From contig NC_045139.1 in the NCBI RefSeq assembly GCF_008831285.2, positions 6,790,204 to 6,854,203 of the forward strand: a DNA stretch of 64,000 bases, read 5' to 3'. Position 1 is the first letter of the stretch. Each line of letters opens with the position of its first letter. Below are positions 27,573 through 37,926 of the stretch, piece by piece. The DNA comes from Nymphaea colorata. Lineage: Eukaryota > Streptophyta > Magnoliopsida > Nymphaeales > Nymphaeaceae. A program made the translations under genes and the position numbers. The notes under the pieces are model-generated. The model did not search any database. It was not told the origin of the DNA and saw nothing but the letters and a program-made list of their open reading frames with translations.

Positions 27573-30117
27573 AAATGTTAGACATTAAACCCAAGATTTG
27601 TATCTGGTCAGCTGCCTTGGGTACTCCCTCCCCTCCGTCCTCTCCCCAAACAAGAACACACACACACACATCACACATGCACATGTATCCACTGTCACAA
27701 ATATTGCATATTAATTGAAAAAGGTGCAATAAATATGCCAAAAATGAGCTAGCCATATAAAATGGGTTTAAAAAATGCCAAAAAATATATAAAAAAAAAA
27801 GTGTCTTATATGTGTTTTTTCGCAATTTTTATCAATTTCTGATTTATTTTATTTTTATATAATTTTCAGGATTTTTAAATTTTTTTAAAAATTTGCCGAG
27901 ATTTTCCCGAGATATACAACTTTGCCGTATTATACCCAAGAAATTCCTTGCCGTATAATACCCGTAAACGATATATGAGACAATGCATGTATCTACATAT
28001 ACATGAAACACGTGTTGAGACATAGCCAATAACATCGTTTTTCTCATTAAAAAGGAATTAACAGCACACTAGGTTGAAAGAAACTATAGCATTAACAGAT
28101 TAAATCAGTCCCAATATCACACCAATGAGCACCAGATAAATCAATCCTCATGAAATCACTCACAATTGCAAGAAAGACATTTATCATGATCGTTTCTAGA
28201 GCAACCTTGCAAGCGTTATGAATGCCCAATTGAGCAAGAGAAGTCTATTGTTAACAGGCCTGTCCCAAGAATGGGCAGTTAGTACCATGGTATATGTCTA
28301 TCTGGTTTATGTATACAGACAAACCACATATCAGAGGTTATCCATGGTATATTTCTATCTACTTCCACATATTTTATATTTCATAATTCATACATACAGA
28401 AAGAAAATTTACTAGATTCCACTATGTGCATAAGAGATCATGTACAAGTCCAATAGTTTGAAGGTTCAGGACCTCAGGTTGCAAGTTGATTGCTAGCAGT
28501 CAAAAGTTAAGGTCTTTATTAAATGGGTATTTCAAAATTGCCCAGTGCCTATTTCACACAGGTAAGGTATAAATATGGGGTGTGAAGCAAAACCTGTATG
28601 AACGATAAAATGTGGGAACTTCTAGAAGGTGGGCATGCGTGTGTGCTGCGTCAGCTTTATCCACGTCATACCACAAGCTCATGCCCCATTTCCCTGATGG
28701 ACTATGACCTGTTAGAAATTTGAAGATCCATAACAGGATTCAATTTCCTTTGAAGAGATTGTTATCTACAGATTAATTCTTCCAAATTTTTCCATGTTCT
28801 ATTGGCCAAGCTTCTCAGACAAAAAAAAAAGGAAATTTAACCTTCTGTTGGACGATTCGAGAAAAGAACACAAAGTAAACGGGACAATTTTTGCTAAACT
28901 GCAACGCCATTTCGGAAGAAAAATGGATGAAGTGCAAAAAGAACAAATCCGGCCAAACTGTTTATTTCATGTAAAAACTGGTAGTTGATTCGAAGGTATC
29001 AGATTTTTGTTTCAACTATCATAATTTCACAAGTATACAGTAGTATGTTTCTGCCAAAGGAAGTGGATTCGTGTAGTACACAACGAAAATGTGTTTTTTT
29101 TTTCTAGTATTTCTATGTGCACGACACATCGACAATCTGGCAAATTAACTCTCTGAAAAACGAGACAAAGATCGAGAATTTGCAGCAGAATGAAAGCATG
29201 GCAGTTTTGGCTGAAGCTACAAACAACAAGCACCGCTTCTTGTAACGTTCTGCGTCGGACCAGAGCAATCTGCACTCTTTGAAAAGTAACGTTGGCATAT
29301 CACCGTAACTATCGGCAAAAATCTAGCGAAACAACGTAGAAGGAACACAGACGGACACATGGACAAGCATAGGCAACTTGCTTGGGAAATGTTTTTCAGT
29401 TATAGGTCTACGTTGTCTTCTGTATATGTGCCAAATCGATCGTGAACTATCAAAGAAAGTAATTGCCTTTGGATGCTTAATTTTTCTAAATCAAATAAAA
29501 AAAGGGAAGAGGAACCAAGTTTGCTAAAAGCACGAAACTTCAAGACCATGATCATGAAACGTTGTACAGTTAAGAAGTCATGCAGGAGAGATGAAATGCA
29601 GATGGGTACTATACTACAACACATTGGAGAGAAAAAAAAGCTAAAATTGTCAAGTGGAATCCGCAAAACAAGCGAAACTACAAAGGAAAAAGCAAAGTTT
29701 CATTCCGAGAAGCTAGAAGCATCTCGGTTTGAGCACATCCTGTAGAAGAAAGAACGAAACTACTTGCATAGAAGGAGAAAAAAAGGAAAGCGAGAAGGCA
29801 ACAATAATGACATACCCCATCAGGTTGACTCTGAGATGAATGCTTAATTGCACGAAGAGCTCGTACATCTGCCCCAAGTCAGCGGCGTTGCCGTGAGAGT
29901 AGAGCAAGGTGAGGTTGGCCATTGGGTTGCGCACGTAGATGGCGATGATTTCATTCCCCTTCCTCGTCCTAATCTTCAGAACGTCGACGTTCTCCCTGTG
30001 AGGGACGTTGGTCATGGACAATCCCTCGCGAGATTCGTCAGCTACGATCTTGTATGAAGGAGGGTTCGGTGGGAAGAAGGCAAACTTGGCTGCCATGGAT
30101 GAAGTTACGGCGCCCAT
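24067..30117 (-). CDS. ABHD17-like alpha/beta hydrolase, five exons, 368 aa
   Basis: Exons: 29816-30117, 27435-27471, 27099-27335, 26959-27006 and 24067-24549. All junctions are GT-AG and phases join without a break. The N-terminus MGAVTSSM fits an N-myristoylation signal (Gly2, Ser6), so membrane attachment is likely. Core motifs in order: [11 protein letters not shown] (about 74-84), [11 protein letters not shown] (102-112), nucleophile elbow [10 protein letters not shown] (about 141-150), SDEVVD with the acid, and GGNHCD with the catalytic His. Animal ABHD17 proteins remove palmitate from membrane proteins; the plant substrate is unknown. The C-terminal ~95 residues are basic and contain about eight copies of an SRxSxDxxE-like unit, ending [13 protein letters not shown]. 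The leader is CT-rich. The exon 5 antisense frame of 137 aa is a shadow. Confidence 0.9.
24980..25330. repeat. Degenerate tandem repeats in the last intron of the ABHD17-like gene
   Basis: The word TCAAAGACAGGTGAAT (or near variants) occurs at about 25073, 25193 and 25257, preceded each time by an AATATTTTTGT word. The first and third copies also share a tail like AAGTTTATAAAGTATCAGTT. Units are 58-120 bp apart, so the array is irregular. It lies inside the intron 24550-26958. Confidence 0.65.
26336..26385. repeat. (TC)n-(TA)n microsatellite in an intron
   Basis: About eight TC units are followed by about 16 TA units. A second (TA)n lies at 26547-26570. Both are within the last intron of the ABHD17-like gene. 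Confidence 0.9.
27529..27568. repeat. (GA)n microsatellite just upstream of the 37-nt exon
   Basis: About 20 GA units lie about 60 bp from the acceptor of the 37-nt exon 2 (27435-27471). In the sense of the gene this is a (CT)n pyrimidine tract. Confidence 0.9.
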
Positions 30118-33100
30118 CTTCAGAGAGACCCCAGACGAACGAGGTGCAAAACGTTCCCGAAGAAAAATTCAGAATTTTGCAGAGATAACGGCCATTGCTG
30201 GTGGTTGAGACCATAAGAGGAGAGGCACACGGCCGAGAGTGGCAGTCCACTCTAGAGAGAGAGAGAGAGAGAAACGTTAAAAAGAGAAATAAAGCAGTGA
30301 CAGAGAGGGAGCCGACGAAAGGGAGGCACTGACAGAGAGGAGAGCGAAAGAGAGAGAGAGAGGAGGAGGGGGATCCCGGATCCTTCGATTTTTCCTCCCA
30401 TCTGAAACTCTCCGGTGATGAGAGACAAGGAAATAACCACGGTGGGTTTTGACTTTAAGTAAATTACCATAAGACCAATATAACGTATAACCTTTTCAAT
30501 TTTTTACCTTTTTTATAATTACAAATTACCTAAATACCCCTAGTTGGGTCCGCGTCCGCCGCCCTTCGTCGCCACTTGTGAATTGAGAAAGCAAAAGTTT
30601 AAGTGTGTAGGATTTGGCAACAAGGTCTCTGTCCAAGTGGATATATAAAAAAGTGTATCGTTTGTTCGATTTTTATGGGTATTATTTTTTTAAACTATAA
30701 AGTTTTTATGAGTATTATTTCTCTAAATTATAAAAGACGGAAATGAGACACTTTAGTTGATGGATATATTACGCTTGACTTAGGTACTCACGTTCTGACA
30801 CAGCTCATGACCTCCAAAACAAGAGAAATTTGAGGGGTCTTTAGACCTTCTTCGAGCAGTAAGTTGTTAATCTTTTGCTCGCTCGAAGAAGAAACAGTTG
30901 TGACTATTTACTTCGATCAACAATCAAACTTCAGAATGGTCTAATATTGTATTTTCACCCTAAGAAGGAACAACTATATTCTCCCTTTTTACTAGATTGG
31001 GTGTGTTTTTTTTTATGAAAGATCTTATAAAGGATCTGCTTAGAACTTGGCCTGGTATAGACAAGACCACTTGGAGTTTGATTATTTTTCTTGGATTTAC
31101 AGATGATCTCTTATACATTTAAACTGTTCAGACCCGACCTATTTAAATCTCTAAATCGAATGTTTTAGAATCATTATAGTTTGCTTATTCCCAAGAAAAA
31201 GGCACCATGGTAATTCAATCACAACCTGACTACTCAGTCTGCACCTCTTCCAATGCAACAGGCTTCTTCATCTGTGAGGGATGTTAGCTCTGACTTAGCT
31301 CATCCAGTATATAATTATCCATTTGATTACAGAAACCATCAATTAGGTTATGAGTTCTCCATGACTCTCAAGCAACTCATTATAGACATGCATTATTTAT
31401 TTATTATGAAGGAAATTTGTCTGTCTAGCTTACTTTAAGAGTTGGATTTGATGCTTTCAGTGTGCGTTCACTTGATCTTTTTCAGTGAAAGCACGCACTT
31501 TAATACCATCCTTTCTCTTGCTTGTTATGCAAGTGTTTTGGTTGCTTCAATTTCACAATGAATTCATTTTTTCTAAGTGTGAGAAACAATAAAGTTTTTC
31601 TTAAGGAACCTTCAAATGAGCTTACCGTGCAATGAGATATGCTTTTTTTGGGCACAAAGTAACATGCTCTCATTCGACTTTTATAAGTGTTGTGCTTTTA
31701 TATAATGGAGTGAGAGTATTTTATTAGTTGATATATTTTAAGTTTACACCAGACACCGACACTGTCCTGAACTTTAAGGACAATGAGAGGAAAGAAAGGG
31801 TATAGAGCGTCAATATGAGAAGCTTTCAATATCAGTAGATGACAAGCACATAGTGCTTGTTAACTACTATAATCATTCAGTAGAATTTTAGGTATCTGAA
31901 TATCATATTTACAATACTAATGCATGCCAGGGTTTTCACCTCAACACACTCCAAAGCAAAGCTCTAGCTCGGTCTGACGGCATTTGGCATGAATATATGT
32001 AATGTTTTTAGAACATGGAGTGATTACTATTTGATTGTTATATTTAAAAACAACATTCATGATCACACACAACATTCTTCGTGTCAAACAGCTTCTTATA
32101 CATAACATAAAGCACAATACAACACAGCGAAGCTGTTAATATCAAACATCATAATCAAGTAGACTTTCTAAATTATCCGGGGAACTGGTTGAGTCCAAAG
32201 GAAAACCAATTAGTTTTTGAATTGGTAATAAATCATTTCAAATTTTTAACTTCAAAATTTAAAAGCCAAGAATGAAATTAAAAAAAAAATGAACATGTTA
32301 TATTCAAGGGGGTTGGTGCAACAGTGTCGTGGGAGTTGATAAGCAGTCAACCTCTATTTTGAACTTCCATAACATAATTCCTTGTGTTGTAAAAGGAGAT
32401 GCGTTGATATTCAAGTTGAAGTATAGCATAAGCATTACCGCGAAACACGAAAAACAAGCCTGATACTCTAGTGGGAGCTTCAGCTCTCAACCGAGTGATA
32501 GGATGAAATACTCCTACTCACCTGAAAAAAAAAATGTTAAAAAAAAAAAAAACCAAATATGAGCAGTTCCTTTGATTTTGTATACTAAATGTTGAAGAAA
32601 CTCTTTATCTGCATGAAGTTGGTAGATATGAGTTTGTTTTTACTAAGGGTTCACCCATATCAGCCCCTTTCCATCTTACCCCTAGAGACAACCCTGACTC
32701 GAAGATGCAACTAATGCTTCAACATAATGTTTCATAAATCTATCTCAAAGATTAGTTTAAGTGAAGACATAATGTGCTAGTTTATTATGAGTTAGAAAAA
32801 TGATGGGCACTAATTATTACATAGTGGGTAGCCAAAAGCCTGCAAGTTAATGTTGAGTGCCCTTTTTCTCTAAGTACATATTGATCCCCAAATAAATAGG
32901 AAAATCAAAATCGAGGTCTATATTTATTAGCATTAGAACACCATAGTTTTCATATAAATTAAAGGTCCCGAGGGGCATAACATTGTTGTTGAACTAGTGG
33001 AAAAATTGAAGTCTGGTCGTCAATTTGATTCTTGTGGTTGTTATTCTTTTGAATGTAAATAATGAAAGAAGTACCCAAGCAATCAAACTTTCTCTTACCG

Positions 33101-33519
33101 CTAACAATTAATATGATTTAAAAAATTAATGAAGAATTTTCCACATCCCTTAAGGCAAACTTAACTTTCATATTAATGCTTAAAGCCTCATACATTGAGA
33201 TTTTCTTCAAGTTTTTAGTTATTCCCATGATTTAATCGTTCTAGGTTTTTAATTCCCTTTTGCATCTCGATTCACGTCCTTTTCCAAAAATGACCATTCC
33301 AATTTACCAGAAGATGTTTATTATTAAAAGCAAGTCGAATGTGATATGAGATCATCAAAGCGTTCGAAATTTTGTCCCTTAGAAAAAAAAGGCAATAACG
33401 TCCATTTGATCCGATTGCGAGGCCTTAAAAGTAAATCCACGTCTGTGCAGAACAAAATACATCCAGAAGGTCAAAGGAGACGTTGGTCCAATAATTTCCT
33501 GAAAGAAATAAGACAGTTT
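30118..33519. other. 5' leader and promoter region of the ABHD17-like gene, then gene-free DNA
   Basis: 30240-30370 is rich in GA on the plus strand, hence CT-rich in the sense of the gene, as is common in plant 5' leaders. Beyond about 30500 the DNA is AT-rich, and I see no gene or clear element. Confidence 0.4.
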
Positions 33520-33600
33520 CCGATAGTGGGATTCGAACCCGAGACGTGGTTCACACGACTGGGTCAAGACTGATGGCTCGGGGAGACCGCCCCCTATCGG
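33520..33600 (-). other. tRNA-like foldback (decayed tRNA or SINE head)
   Basis: On the minus strand an 81-nt stretch begins CCGATAG and ends CTATCGG, a perfect 7-bp acceptor-like stem. Just before the 3' arm lies GGGTTCGAATCCCA, an exact pol III B box (GGTTCGAATCC) with T-loop shape. The T-stem is one base short. I cannot fold a convincing D arm or anticodon arm. A weak A-box-like TGACCCAGTCG sits too close to the B box. A functional tRNA is unlikely; a tRNA pseudogene or SINE fragment fits better. Confidence 0.4.
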
Positions 33601-33800
33601 GAAGTGAATCGAGCTCGCGTGAATGATTGGTCCCGGTCAAAGCCCGAGGGCGCCGATTTGGTTTGACTCCCGGTTCTGGTGGGCCTCGTGGTACCCAAAA
33701 GTAAGGCGCCCTTTCCCGAGGGCCTGGTGGCTGCGGTGGACCGGCCTGGACCTAGTTGGGGTTGACCGAGCGAGGTTTCTGGGGCCATACATAGTGGTGG
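33601..33800. other. GC-rich island of unknown nature
   Basis: About 200 bp is markedly GC-richer than its surroundings and adjoins the tRNA-like foldback. It is open on both strands (69 and 77 aa), but neither frame has a recognisable domain. It looks like part of the same repeat unit rather than a gene. Confidence 0.35.
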
Positions 33801-34330
33801 AATGGCATAGAACAGCTGATGATCCATATTGAAGCATTAATGAAATACCAATTGTTTCTGTTCGTTTCTTTTTTCAAGCGATTAATTAAATGCGTGAGTG
33901 TGATAAGTTGCTAATGTCTTCAATCAGAAAAAGAAAATAGTAGATTGACATTTTTTTCCCCCGAAGAAAGAGTTTAGAAAGTCCCAGAGATTTGTTAACA
34001 GTTATGGAAATAAAATATATAGTGGTTTCTACGGTCTAAAAGATTACAAATAACAATATTAGATACCGATATGAATGTTGAATGATTAAAATAAATAAAA
34101 ACAGCTACCAGTTTTCCTTCGTTCAGATTTGGTTCAATTCAACTAAGTCGATTCAACTCCATCTTGATAAGAACTGCCAATGAATGCAGATTTTGTCATT
34201 TTGTTGACTAATGAAGTCGGAAAAAATGAATCTAACAAGTACGTAGCGTTATTCATTAATTTATTTGAACAGCTATAAAGAGGGCGTTGCGTCAAGTCAA
34301 AGCAAGCATATTATGACTTATGACTTGTTT
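33801..34330. other. Gene-free AT-rich stretch
   Basis: No gene, repeat or RNA was recognised. Confidence 0.4.
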
Positions 34331-34502
34331 CGGGCGGAGCTAAAAAATTTTAGCTGTACACGACATGGCATGGGTCAGGGTGGACACCCCATATGACCAG
34401 GCGTGAGCCCAATATATAATAAATAATTTTTTTTATAAAGGATTATATAGGCTAGGGTGGGCAGTTGCCCACACCAGTCATATGGTAGCTTCGCTACTGT
34501 CC
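34331..34502 (+). repeat. Short element with GGGCGGAGCTA start and GGGCAGTTGCCCACACC near its end
   Basis: The left end is CGGGCGGAGCTAAAA. The right end is GGTAGCTTCGCTACTGTC, whose reverse complement shares GCGAAGCTA with the left end, giving a weak inverted terminus. The subterminal GGGCAGTTGCCCACACC relates it to the copies at 15085 and 15578. About 170 bp, non-coding. Confidence 0.45.
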
Positions 34503-34678
34503 CCATCAATGACATTAGCCTTAGTTTTGGATCCGGTAAAAAAAAATGGATCTGGTGGCCAATTGACTTTAAATTTGGGGTCCACTTGAAATCCCAAAAG
34601 AGTACAACCCGTCAAACCCGAGCTCAAGCTTAATCTCGCCAAGTAAGAACTTCTTTAATTTCAAGCTAAGTGGAGCTC

Positions 34679-34810
34679 ATGCTAGTAAATTCAAGCCTGA
34701 CTTGAATTCGAGCTCGAGTTGTAGCTTATAGCAGTTGAGCAGATGCTAGTAAATTCAAGCTTGACTTGAAATCGAGCTAAGTTCGAGTTGTTGCTTATAG
34801 CAGTTGAGCA
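34679..34810. repeat. Two-copy tandem duplication, period 64 bp
   Basis: ATGCTAGTAAATTCAAGC starts at 34679 and at 34743, and the copies match almost throughout to GCAGTTGAGCAG. The unit is rich in CGAGCT and GAGTTG words, like the ends of the element at 17713. Confidence 0.8.
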
Positions 34811-35590
34811 GAGTTTGAGTCAGCCTATTTCAGTTTGAGCTTTATAATGCTATAAAAATTTAGTCTCGTATTTAAGATTGTAAAAGACTTTAAGGGCTTA
34901 TAAAAAATGTTGTTAAGTGGTTGGTTGTCCTTGTTCTTATCTTTTTTTTAAAGCAGAAACCGAAACCGTTAGGGAGCAGGTTGGGATATGCTGGACTAGA
35001 GACCCTATCCCGAGAGTGGGTTGGGTTATTACAAACGTGGTTTGTAAATAGCCTTACCACCGTTGATTATTAGATATCTGTTTCCAAACTAATTTGTACT
35101 CGGCTCCCATTTAGAAATCCGAGTTTGCTCTCGACTGGCTTGGGTCAGACTCTTTATACCATGGACACAACTAAACCAAGGCAGTTGGCGTGCTAAGTTA
35201 GTGTAATTTGGTCTCTCTTATGAAAAGTTTTTGGCTCCGCTCATACCTAATTCACAAAAGAAGAAGAACAAAGTGATATTGCTTTGTTGATGCTTTCAAA
35301 GGTCAAGCCAAACATATGCTAACTTGCTATGTGATGCTTTGAGAAGAGATATGTGAGGGTCAATTTTATAAATTTGCTCCAATTTTTTTTTATCAGGAAG
35401 TATGTTATTGTTTTACCAAACAATCTCATGAGGGTTGTTTAGTTAAAGTCATCGGACGTTCATAGAGTATCCTTACTGCCAAACGACCACACAAAGAGTC
35501 TAGGGGACAGAGGGTGAGACAAGGGCTCGTAAAAAAACACTGATCTTCGCACAAGGCATCCTTTTGTTCCCTTGGTTGTTTCTATATGCG
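34811..35590. other. Gene-free stretch
   Basis: No gene was recognised. AGTTTTTGGCTCCGCTC at about 35226 is an isolated, reverse-oriented end of the CGGAGCC repeat family. Confidence 0.35.
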
Positions 35591-35620
35591 GAGCCAGAAA
35601 TTTTTCATAAGGAGGGGCCG

Positions 35621-35705
35621 TGTCACAGGCCGACTTTTTCAAGCCCTGCTTAAGACTTCGGCACCGCGCGGGCCAAGCAGCTCTTGAAAAAGTCGGCCCG
35701 TGACA
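35621..35705. ncRNA. Strong hairpin, possible small-RNA precursor or foldback element
   Basis: TGTCACAGGCCGACTTTTTC at 35621 continues through AAG to 35643 and pairs with 35683-35705 at 22 of 23 positions. After two mismatches, a further CTGCTT/AAGCAG adds six pairs, giving a ~31-bp stem and a ~23-nt loop. Length and near-perfect pairing fit a MIRNA or siRNA-producing foldback. It lies just inside a repeat start (CGGAGCCAGAAATTTTTC at 35589), so a transposon origin is as likely. Transcription cannot be judged from sequence. Confidence 0.45.
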
Positions 35706-36430
35706 TGCCGAATTATAGTTTTAAAGTCTTCACATGAGCCAAAATAAAGTTCTGAATTCAATTCTGAGTTTCAAACAGGTTACATCCATAAACCCATTGA
35801 TCTCTTATCCATAAGAGTGTGAAAAAAAAATTCTAAGAAAAACAACCAAAACATTTTGTAGCTACTCAAGCCTGAGTTATCAATATGTCATGTTTCCATG
35901 ACAATAGAACATAGCTAGGTTAAGTTGTTGAGAGATAATTGTTTAAATATATATCCAAAATATCGAAGAAAAGTGGATCCTGCCTACCAATGCATGTCTA
36001 CCCCTTTTCATGAACCATTAGTACAAAAGGTTCAATTTCGGGACCGAATTGATCCCATGTAATTGGATTTGGATTCAAAAACAGTCCCAGAACCAAATTT
36101 TTTAAACTGAATTCAGATTCGACTACCATGTTCCAACACTTTAACCGGGTCGGTGTTTACCAGATCACAGTAAATTATCGGACTTTAATCAAATTACTGA
36201 ATTCTAATTGATATGAATCTGATTAGCCATCGGATCCAGATTTCTTTACAGATCCAACCAAACAATTTAAAATCAAATCGACAATAAAAAATATCTGATC
36301 TATAAACATCCCTATGCCTGCCCACTGCCTGCATTCTTTGGAGATATCTCGATCAGCCCCTTCGAAGTCCACGGTTGCTTTGAGACCTGAGTGAAAAGTG
36401 AGACACCCATCGCTAGAGCTTGCACACCCA
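35706..36430. repeat. AT-rich stretch with an end of the TAGGGATGT family
   Basis: The part from about 36030 to 36314 has GGATTTGGATTCAAAA-type words and ends in TATAAACATCCCTA, the right terminus of the family seen complete at 12963. No matching left end was found, so the copy is truncated or diverged. Confidence 0.35.
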
Positions 36431-36535
36431 TTATTTGTAGTCCAGAGGAATAACACCTATAAGAATTGAACTGATGACCGAACTTTCATCGGTCTGTTAG
36501 TCTTACCGGTTACGCGATGCTCCTAAAAGCTCATA
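36431..36535 (-). repeat. Possible tRNA-derived SINE head
   Basis: On the minus strand, GCGTAACCGGTAAGACTAAC is followed after a tRNA-like interval by AGTTCAATTCT, which fits the B-box consensus RGTTCRANTCY. The A box is poor and no poly(A/T) end was defined. Confidence 0.3.
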
Positions 36536-37905
36536 CATTGAGTGGACACAGTTCTCTCTCTTACACCAGCATCAATCTTCATTACCTCAAAGGGGTAATT
36601 ACTAATTACCATTAAAAAAAAAACTACTCAAAAAAACAATTACTGCTTACTTCTTTAAAAACCTACCCTACAAATGTTTATTTATGAGTTCCATGATAGT
36701 GAAGATTAATGCTCATATATTATCTTATAAGCCTTAAATATTCTAACATGTTCCTTTTAAACTCTCTGAAAACACCATATATGCAGTTAAGCAGCATGAT
36801 TTTCACTTGTTACTAAGTTTTTTTTTTTTTTCAAATATAAGTATCATGCTCATATATCAATAATATTTAGATATAAAGAAAAATCCACTCCTAAGTACCC
36901 GCTGCCTTCGGTATGGGTGGCTTTCCATGATCCAACGGTTGTTTATGAAGGAAATTTGTCAACTTATTGTCTCTTTGAACACCAAAGATCAAAGTTTCCC
37001 CGCATGGCACACTGGGTCAAACATTTGGATTTTTGGAGGATCATTAGGCTTAAATATTGAAGCAACAAAGTACGGCTTTCAATAATAATAATAATAATCT
37101 ATTTATAAAATTGTTTTTTATCTATTTCTTTTCATAAAAACTCTTCAAAAATCAGTTCTTTTTTTTTTCTCTTGTTATTTGTTTTTCAGTAGACTGCGCC
37201 TTCAAGTGCTGCAAATTTGCTTCTTAGTTTATATTCGTTGGGATGAAGCTTTTGTTAGCCAAATAAAAAGAGAAATAAAGGGTGTTGACAGCATACCTAT
37301 GAGAACTTTTTCAAATGAATACGTTCAAATTTTGTGCCGATAATTTAAAAACAAATGACTAGTCTTTGCAATCTTTGAAAACAATGATAAATTTTATGAA
37401 AAAAAACTGCCGAATGAAGGGTTGAAGATTTGAAGTGAATTTTTATTCGAAAAAATAGAAAATGTTAATTAAATGTTTTTTAGTATTCATCTCCATCATT
37501 TGTAATTAGGTTCCCAGTTTCTACCAAAATTTACTTCCAAGAGGTAAGCCGGAAAATAGTAATTTCCCATTTATTTCTCACAAGAGGTTATCCAGTAAAA
37601 TCTGGAAATCTGAGCCGGTTTCTGTAATTATGAAAGAGAGAGAGGGAGAGAGAGAGAGGGAGGCACTTTCACCCTTGGTGAAGGTTGAAACAAACGGGAG
37701 CTCGAGCCCGTTTGGCGTCGACGGCCAGTGCACCGATCAGAGGACGGGAAATGAAAGGCAAAGTTCAGCCGGTTTTACTTGATCTATGGTTTCTCAGTCG
37801 CTGTTCGTGCCGGAGGAACCCCCTGAACCTGAATCCTGATTTCTCCCAACCCAGCTGATAAAACAGGGTAGGAATTTGGGATAGTGCCCGTCCTCTCCCT
37901 GAATC
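36536..37905. other. Intergenic DNA and probable ATG16 promoter
   Basis: The stretch is AT-rich to about 37600. A GAGA-rich patch at 37634-37665 and a GC-richer leader precede the ATG16 start. No TATA box stands out. Confidence 0.4.
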
Positions 37906-37926
37906 GTGAAGTCAAAGAGAGGGAAC

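Noticed and set aside
33520-33600. Functional tRNA gene
   Set aside because: The T-stem is short and no believable D arm or anticodon arm can be folded.
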